The translations under genes and the position numbers were made by a program. Under the pieces are notes generated by a model. It saw nothing but the letters and a program-made list of their open reading frames with translations. It was not told the origin of the DNA and ran no database searches. Of a DNA stretch of 64,000 bases, positions 59,268 to 64,000 are shown in pieces; the first letter of the stretch is position 1; each line of letters begins with the position of its first letter. The DNA lies in the NCBI RefSeq assembly GCF_000145215.1, contig NC_014392.1, forward strand, positions 1,496,001 through 1,560,000, written 5' to 3'. The DNA comes from Caldicellulosiruptor obsidiansis OB47 (GTDB lineage: Bacteria > Bacillota > Thermoanaerobacteria > Caldicellulosiruptorales > Caldicellulosiruptoraceae).

Positions 59268-59715
59268 TCAAAATCTCACCCTTTTTCATATTCTTTTTCT
59301 TCTCTTCTAAAAGCTGTGCAGCTTTTAAGATTCCTTCCATGATAGCTTCTGGTCGCGGAGCACAGCCAGGAACGTATACATCAACAGGAACAACTGTATC
59401 GGCACCGCCAAGGGTATTGTAACATTCTTTGAATATCCCACCGGAGCACGCACATGCTCCAATTGCTACAACAGCTTTTGGATGTGGCATCTGATCATAT
59501 ATTGTCTTTAAAACTCTTGCATTTCTGTGGTTAACAGAACCTGACACAACCAATATATCAGCATGTTTTGGATTACCTACATTTATAATTCCAAATCTCT
59601 CGACATCATATACAGGTGTTAAGGTTGCCAGTATTTCTATATCACAGCCGTTGCAGCTGTTACAATCATAGTGAACAATCCATGGAGACTTTTTCAATGC
59701 CTTTCTGAATAACAC
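59251..59715 (-). CDS. echC: Ech hydrogenase small subunit EchC (NuoB-like)
   Basis: The small subunit carries the proximal [4Fe-4S] cluster. Of 154 residues, ligands are in CNSCNGCDIE (Cys18/21/24 region), VAIGACACSGG and YVPGCAPRPEA. It lacks the extra clusters and signal peptide of uptake-type small subunits, in line with an Ech enzyme facing the cytoplasm. Confidence 0.95.
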   Translation of the reverse strand: MLFRKALKKSPWIVHYDCNSCNGCDIEILATLTPVYDVERFGIINVGNPKHADILVVSGSVNHRNARVLKTIYDQMPHPKAVVAIGACACSGGIFKECYNTLGGADTVVPVDVYVPGCAPRPEAIMEGILKAAQLLEEKKKNMKKGEILNVAKS

Positions 59716-59737
59716 TTTTTATTTTCACCCCTGTTTT

Positions 59738-60598
59738 TTATAATAACCTATACTTTATATATACCCAAATGAGATTGACAAGCGCAAAACCAAATGCTAC
59801 TGACCAAGTAAGTCGTAGCATTATCTTCCATGTAAGCCTTGCTGAGATGTTGTCAATCACAATCTCTAAAAAGTAGCAAATCAGAATTGCTGCTATTGCT
59901 ACAAAGATATTTTTTGCAAAAAATAACCATACAAAAAGAAGTAAAAGCACAAGTTCGTACCAGTGACCAAGTTCAATCAAGCCAAGAACAGGTCCTGCAA
60001 ACTCTGTTGTAATACCTTTTACAAGTTCTTGATGACCATGGTGTGAAGTTGACAAATCAAACGGAGATTTTCGCAGTTTAATAGTCAAAACATAGGTAAA
60101 TGCTACGAAGATAAATGGCAAATCCAATATCAACAAACTATTGTGTTTCAAAATATCTTTTATATTGAAACTCCCAGTTACAAAGTAAATTGCTACTATC
60201 ATAGCAATTAAAACAGGCTCATATGCAAGTACAGATATCAATTCCCTGTGAGCACCTATCCTTGAATATGGCGAATTTGTTACCATTGCTCCAAGAATGA
60301 GCGCTGTTGTAGCAAATGCAAGAATAAATAAAATCAAAAGAAGGTCCATCTTAAGCACAAACATCACAACTGCAACAATGTTAAATACCAAGAACAAAAA
60401 TGCATACAAAATCTGAGTGTTCAAAACAACAATGGTCTCTTTTGAAAATAGTTTAAAAAGATCATAAAAAGGCTGCAGAATAGGCGGTCCAAACCTGTTC
60501 TGCATCCGCGCAGTTATTTTTCTATCAATTCCCGTTATAACTCCACCAACTAAAGGTGCAACTATAACAGTTGCCAGTGTAATCCATATTTCTTTCAC
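59738..60598 (-). CDS. echB: Ech hydrogenase membrane subunit EchB (NuoH-like)
   Basis: EchB is the membrane subunit that links the peripheral arm to the ion channel. The 286-residue protein has about eight membrane segments and the NuoH signatures DRKITARMQNRFGPPILQP and SPFDLSTSHHGHQELVKG. It overlaps echA by 4 bases. Confidence 0.94.
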   Translation of the reverse strand: MKEIWITLATVIVAPLVGGVITGIDRKITARMQNRFGPPILQPFYDLFKLFSKETIVVLNTQILYAFLFLVFNIVAVVMFVLKMDLLLILFILAFATTALILGAMVTNSPYSRIGAHRELISVLAYEPVLIAMIVAIYFVTGSFNIKDILKHNSLLILDLPFIFVAFTYVLTIKLRKSPFDLSTSHHGHQELVKGITTEFAGPVLGLIELGHWYELVLLLLFVWLFFAKNIFVAIAAILICYFLEIVIDNISARLTWKIMLRLTWSVAFGFALVNLIWVYIKYRLL

Positions 60599-62505
60599 TT
60601 TAAAATCACCCCAAACATTATTGCGATTAATGCCATTGAAAGCACATTTACAATAAGTGTTACTGTTTTCTCATTTGTCAGTGTCTCAAAATAATAATTT
60701 TTGAATTCAAACGGCACAACTTTATCTTTTTCACCTCTGAAAGCAAAATTGTCCGAGTTTTCACATGACATATACACAGGCACATATCTTTTTGGCTTAA
60801 ATAACCTATATATTAGAGCTCCCAGAACAACTGCTGCTATCAGTACACCAAAAAATACAAGCGGATTAAATCCAAAGAAATCTTTCACATACAATTCTTT
60901 TATATTTCTGCTGCTAACTCCTGAATACCTTGCAAATGAAGATTTGAAAAACGGCACAACAAATGTATTTGTAAACTGTATCAAAAAGATGCTTACCAAA
61001 ACTACCAGTATTGAAATAGTCGTCAACGGAATATGCTTTACAAATTCAAATTTTTCTATCTTATTTTTATCCTTTCCATCAGAAAGAATCTTGCCTATAA
61101 ACTTTGTCCAGAAAACAACCGTAAAAGCACTTCCCAAGATTATTTCAAGCATTGCCACAATGTTTTGAGTTGACACCTCAATAGCAATCCATTTTGTAAT
61201 TAAAACACCAAACGGAGGAAGTAGCATTGACACACTTCCCAAAAGGGTCAAGAAAGCAACAATTGGCATTTTATACTTGATTCCGTCCATATCCTCTATG
61301 TTTCGGGAACCTATACCCTGTTCTATTGAACCAACGCACAAGAACAAAAGCGCTTTAGACACACCATGCAAAACTATCAAAAGTGCAGCTGCATATATCG
61401 CATACACATCTGCTATGGAAGACAATGCAATTATAAGACCCAAGTTAGAAATTGTTGAGTATGCCAACACTCTTTTTGCATTTGACTGAAAGATGGCTAA
61501 AAGTGCTGCTGATACAAAAGTAAAAGCACCTGCCACCGCAACTATTTTTGACAGCCATGTATCAACAAATACCGGTGATAATCTCAAAACCAGATAAACA
61601 CCTGCTTTTACCATTGTGCTTGAGTGAAGCAGAGCAGACACAGGTGTTGGTGCCACCATAGCACCAAGTAGCCAGCTCTGGAACGGCATCTGCGCAGACT
61701 TTGTAAATGCTGCAAGTGCTAAAAATGCAATTGGTATCATCAAAATACTGCTGTCTTGTGAAGATATAATTTCATTCAAAGCAACTGTGCCAGATTTATA
61801 GTACATAAATATTATACCTATAACAAAGCTAAGCCCACCTATCGAATTTAAAAGAAGAGCTCTTGTTGCATTTTTAATGCTCTCTTCATTCTGGTCATGA
61901 GAAATTAGTAAGAACGAACAGAGTGTAGTAATCTCCCAGAAAAAGTATACCCACAATATGTTGTTTGAAATTACAAGACCATTCATTGCACCTAAAAATA
62001 GCATTATTATTGCAAAAAATATATTCTGTCTGCTCTTTTCAAGATGAAGGTGTTTCTCATGCTCATCCATATAAGAAAGTGCAAATATTGCAATCAGCGG
62101 TCCTATTATGTTTATTAAAAGAAGCATAATAAAGCTTAAATGATCAACAAAAAATATATTTTCAACTTCTAATTTACCTACTTTAAATTCAAACACGAAC
62201 ATAAAAACAAACTGCAAAATAGCAAGAAGGCTAATGAGCTTGTTCTTAAGTTTTATACCAATCAAAAAAATGATTGCTAACAGAAAATAGTCGGCAAATG
62301 TTATGAGATATTCAAGTGCAAAATTTAAAGAATGCGAAAGTCTCAGTAACCTGTCACCCTGTGAAATAGAATAGATACTTGCGCTAATTAACACTGCAGA
62401 CATCAAAAAAACAATAGCTTTTCTAAAGTTGCTATTGTTAATAAGGTAGACAAAAAGTGCTGCTATCATGGGTAAAAATATTAGGAGTAAATAGATATTC
62501 ACCAT
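60595..62505 (-). CDS. echA: Ech hydrogenase antiporter-like membrane subunit EchA (NuoL-like)
   Basis: EchA is the likely ion-pumping subunit, related to NuoL/MrpA. The 636-residue protein has about 14-16 membrane segments and the Proton_antipo_M core with KSAQMPFQSWLLGAMVAPTP and SALLHSSTMVKAGVY. It is the first gene of the ech-hyp-oxidoreductase block. A Rex-like site and promoter lie upstream. Confidence 0.95.
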   Translation of the reverse strand: MVNIYLLLIFLPMIAALFVYLINNSNFRKAIVFLMSAVLISASIYSISQGDRLLRLSHSLNFALEYLITFADYFLLAIIFLIGIKLKNKLISLLAILQFVFMFVFEFKVGKLEVENIFFVDHLSFIMLLLINIIGPLIAIFALSYMDEHEKHLHLEKSRQNIFFAIIMLFLGAMNGLVISNNILWVYFFWEITTLCSFLLISHDQNEESIKNATRALLLNSIGGLSFVIGIIFMYYKSGTVALNEIISSQDSSILMIPIAFLALAAFTKSAQMPFQSWLLGAMVAPTPVSALLHSSTMVKAGVYLVLRLSPVFVDTWLSKIVAVAGAFTFVSAALLAIFQSNAKRVLAYSTISNLGLIIALSSIADVYAIYAAALLIVLHGVSKALLFLCVGSIEQGIGSRNIEDMDGIKYKMPIVAFLTLLGSVSMLLPPFGVLITKWIAIEVSTQNIVAMLEIILGSAFTVVFWTKFIGKILSDGKDKNKIEKFEFVKHIPLTTISILVVLVSIFLIQFTNTFVVPFFKSSFARYSGVSSRNIKELYVKDFFGFNPLVFFGVLIAAVVLGALIYRLFKPKRYVPVYMSCENSDNFAFRGEKDKVVPFEFKNYYFETLTNEKTVTLIVNVLSMALIAIMFGVILK

Positions 62506-62558
62506 CAGTTTCTTCCTTGCCCCTTTCTATTTGTGATGATAAACTATTGCTATTAAAG

Positions 62559-62587
62559 ATTATAACATATGATCTTTGTCTTGTATA
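62559..62587 (-). promoter_or_regulatory. Promoter of the ech operon
   Basis: On the minus strand TATACA (62582-62587) precedes TATAAT (62559-62564) by 17 bases. The -10 is perfect and the -35 moderate. A 62598-62615 Rex-like element lies just upstream of the -35. Confidence 0.6.
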
Positions 62588-62597
62588 CAGTATGCAA

Positions 62598-62615
62598 AAG
62601 TTAATTTGTTAACAA
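62598..62615. promoter_or_regulatory. Rex-like operator
   Basis: The minus strand reads TTGTTAACAAATTAACTT, matching 12 of 14 defined positions of the clostridial Rex consensus TTGTTAANNNNTTAACAA. Rex is an NADH/NAD+ sensing repressor of fermentative and hydrogenase genes. Its position just upstream of the -35 is unusual for a simple repressor. Confidence 0.5.
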
Positions 62616-62680
62616 ACTCCAGAATACTTGAAAAATAGCTGCTATTTTTTGTTCAATATTTTAAAAAAAGGTGATCAGTC

Positions 62681-63535
62681 TTGATAAAATTAATTGCGCT
62701 GGATATTGATGGAACCCTTTTAAATGATTCAGGTTCTATTCCTCAAATAAACAAGGAGTTTTTAAAAATTGCTGTAGAAAAGTATAAAATTGAAATAGTA
62801 CTTTGTACAGGAAGAGGTGCTTCGGCTTTTAAAATTACAAAAGACCTGAATTTGCCATGTTCACTAATCTCGGCAAATGGCGTTTATGTTTTTGAAAATC
62901 CTGATTTTCCTCCCATCATAAAAAATTATCTTACAGAACGTCAGAAGAAAGTATTAATTGAGTTTCTTGATAATAATCATTTTGACATAGACTATTATAT
63001 CGTACTGGGATATGACCAAGATTTTCACATGATTTATAAAAAAAGAACAAATCATGACAATTATTTTTTAAACTTTGTAAACGGCCGCAAACAATTTAAA
63101 CCTACATACCCAGCAAAAAAGCTTTTAAAGTTTTTGGAATATCCTATTAGCCACATTGGAATTGTAGGCAAATACGAAAAACTTAAAGAGATTAAAGAAA
63201 CCCTTAAAACCCTTGAGACTAACTGCAATATTATTCTCTACTATGCATCAGACAACAAAGAATATGGTTTTTTAGAAGTCTTGAGCAATGATGCATCAAA
63301 AGAGAAAGCTCTTTTGCAATTTATGAATTTTAAAAATGTCTCATCTGAAGAGTTGATATCAATTGGCGATAACTTCAACGACGTTGGAATGTTTAAAATC
63401 TCTGGTATAAGCGTGGCAGTTGCAAATGCACCGGAGGAAGTAAAAAAAGCTGCAAAGTTTGTAACCTCCAGAACAAATAATGAAGGTGCAGTTGCTGAAG
63501 CTATTGAAAGGTTTATAATAAAGAGGGATGAGTAA
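62681..63535 (+). CDS. Cof-type HAD phosphatase
   Basis: The 284-residue haloacid dehalogenase-like hydrolase has the nucleophile motif ALDIDGTLLND (Asp8, Asp10), GRGASAFKITKDL for the cap start and SIGDNFNDVGMF for the metal-binding acidic loop. Members act on sugar phosphates or flavin phosphates. The start is a TTG behind AAGGTGATC. It diverges from the ech operon. Confidence 0.9.
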   Translation: MIKLIALDIDGTLLNDSGSIPQINKEFLKIAVEKYKIEIVLCTGRGASAFKITKDLNLPCSLISANGVYVFENPDFPPIIKNYLTERQKKVLIEFLDNNHFDIDYYIVLGYDQDFHMIYKKRTNHDNYFLNFVNGRKQFKPTYPAKKLLKFLEYPISHIGIVGKYEKLKEIKETLKTLETNCNIILYYASDNKEYGFLEVLSNDASKEKALLQFMNFKNVSSEELISIGDNFNDVGMFKISGISVAVANAPEEVKKAAKFVTSRTNNEGAVAEAIERFIIKRDE

Positions 63536-63564
63536 AAGGCTTACTTTCTCATCCCTCTTTTTTA
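63521..63564. terminator. Terminator after the HAD gene
   Basis: AAGAGGGATGAG (63521-63532) pairs perfectly with CTCATCCCTCTT (63548-63559), followed by TTTTTTATT. The first arm covers the last codons of the HAD gene. The converging amidase gene may use it too. Confidence 0.85.
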
Positions 63565-63582
63565 TTACTTGCCAATAATAAT

Positions 63583-64000
63583 TTATCTGTTGTAATTTGT
63601 ATTTATATACTCAACAGCATCAGCTATAGCTTTTGCAACAGCATCTTTAAAACTATCGCTCAAAAGAAGGTCCAAATCTTGAGGGTTTGTCCCAAATGCA
63701 ACTTCAACGAGTACAGCAGGCATATTTGATGTTCTCAGCACAACCAAATTAGGTCTTTCTACAATACCCTTGTTCTGCGTACCAACTTGTTTTATTATGC
63801 TGTCAAGTACTATCTGGGCAAACTGCTTGTCTGGAATGATCCCATTTTGCTGTTTCTCTTTATACAAAACCATTGTTCCACGCACAGATGAATTATCAAT
63901 TGCGTTGTTGTGAATGGAAATAAACAAATCTGCATTTAAACTATTTGCCATCTTTGTTCTGTCATAAAGATCCACAAACTCATCTTTTTCACGCGACATA
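63583..64000 (-). CDS. N-acetylmuramoyl-L-alanine amidase, amidase_3 type (N-terminus cut by window edge)
   Basis: Amidase_3 enzymes are zinc amidases that cut the peptide from peptidoglycan. The visible 139 residues cover the C-terminal part: MSREKDEFVDLYDRTKMANS, LFISIHNNAIDNSS with a zinc-ligand His, and the catalytic Glu in PAVLVEVAFGTNPQDLDLL. The upstream His/Glu ligands and any signal peptide lie beyond the window edge. Confidence 0.9.
   Translation of the reverse strand, partial: MSREKDEFVDLYDRTKMANSLNADLFISIHNNAIDNSSVRGTMVLYKEKQQNGIIPDKQFAQIVLDSIIKQVGTQNKGIVERPNLVVLRTSNMPAVLVEVAFGTNPQDLDLLLSDSFKDAVAKAIADAVEYINTNYNR

Noticed and set aside
62629-62655. AAAAATA/TATTTTT hairpin upstream of the HAD gene as a terminator
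   Set aside because: It is a weak A/T stem lying between divergent genes, where no transcript needs to end; it is also too short to separate from AT-rich background.

Overview
The window comes from a low-GC, thermophilic, anaerobic, heterotrophic Firmicute of the clostridial type. The gene set most resembles Caldicellulosiruptor: reverse gyrase, a six-subunit Ech [NiFe] hydrogenase followed by hypABFCDE, a 2-oxoacid:ferredoxin oxidoreductase, GH51 and GH4 glycosidases, and S-box and L-box riboswitches. The genus is an inference from gene content; no 16S or database comparison was possible.

Layout. 0-3.6 kb (minus): fapR-plsX-fabH-fabD lipid operon with a clear FapR operator; fabD runs off the left edge. 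3.6-7.1 kb: galU, a DUF1292 gene, an unknown gene, a galE-like epimerase and a plus-strand membrane protein. 7.2-16 kb (minus): eight closely spaced genes, nurA, a small HAS-barrel-like gene, herA, sbcD (mre11), sbcC (rad50), ebfC, recR and yaaL, with a promoter at one end and a terminator at the other. This joins archaeal-style DNA end-resection genes to bacterial RecFOR-pathway genes. bofA lies beyond the terminator. 16-16.7 kb: ispF, overlapped by the remnant of a nucleotidyltransferase-partner gene. 16.7-20.4 kb (plus): a lysine riboswitch controlling asd-dapA-dapB and an ACT-only protein. 20.4-25.6 kb: reverse gyrase, separated from what looks like its own promoter and start site by an IS605-type element with a zinc-finger-less TnpB and a highly structured 3' end (candidate omega RNA). 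25.6-30.1 kb: chemoreceptor, purB, aminotransferase. 30.2-34.7 kb (minus): SAM-I riboswitch, metY, metX, an MBL-fold protein and an M19 peptidase. 34.7-37.9 kb (minus): rplU-prp-rpmA, obgE, a Cys-rich peptide gene and yhbY. 37.9-40.6 kb (minus): ruvCAB-queH. 40.7-46.3 kb: GNAT enzyme, GH4 and GH51 glycosidases, a divergent ArsR-type regulator and a coiled-coil repeat protein. 46.4-62.5 kb (minus): one long co-directional block, echABCDEF, hypABFCDE, a P-loop protein, the oxidoreductase genes, a VanW protein and DUF2225. The right edge holds a HAD phosphatase and a partial amidase.

How it fits together: the oxidoreductase reduces ferredoxin, Ech reoxidises it to H2 while moving ions, and Hyp builds the Ech nickel site. 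The two riboswitch operons start from aspartate-derived precursors and feed lysine and methionine. Two DNA-maintenance features stand out as thermophile or archaea-like: the MR-HerA-NurA operon and reverse gyrase. The most unusual observations are the combined resection/RecR operon, the IS between reverse gyrase and its upstream signals, the pseudoknotted RNA potential at the tnpB 3' end, and the geometry of the lysine riboswitch expression platform.
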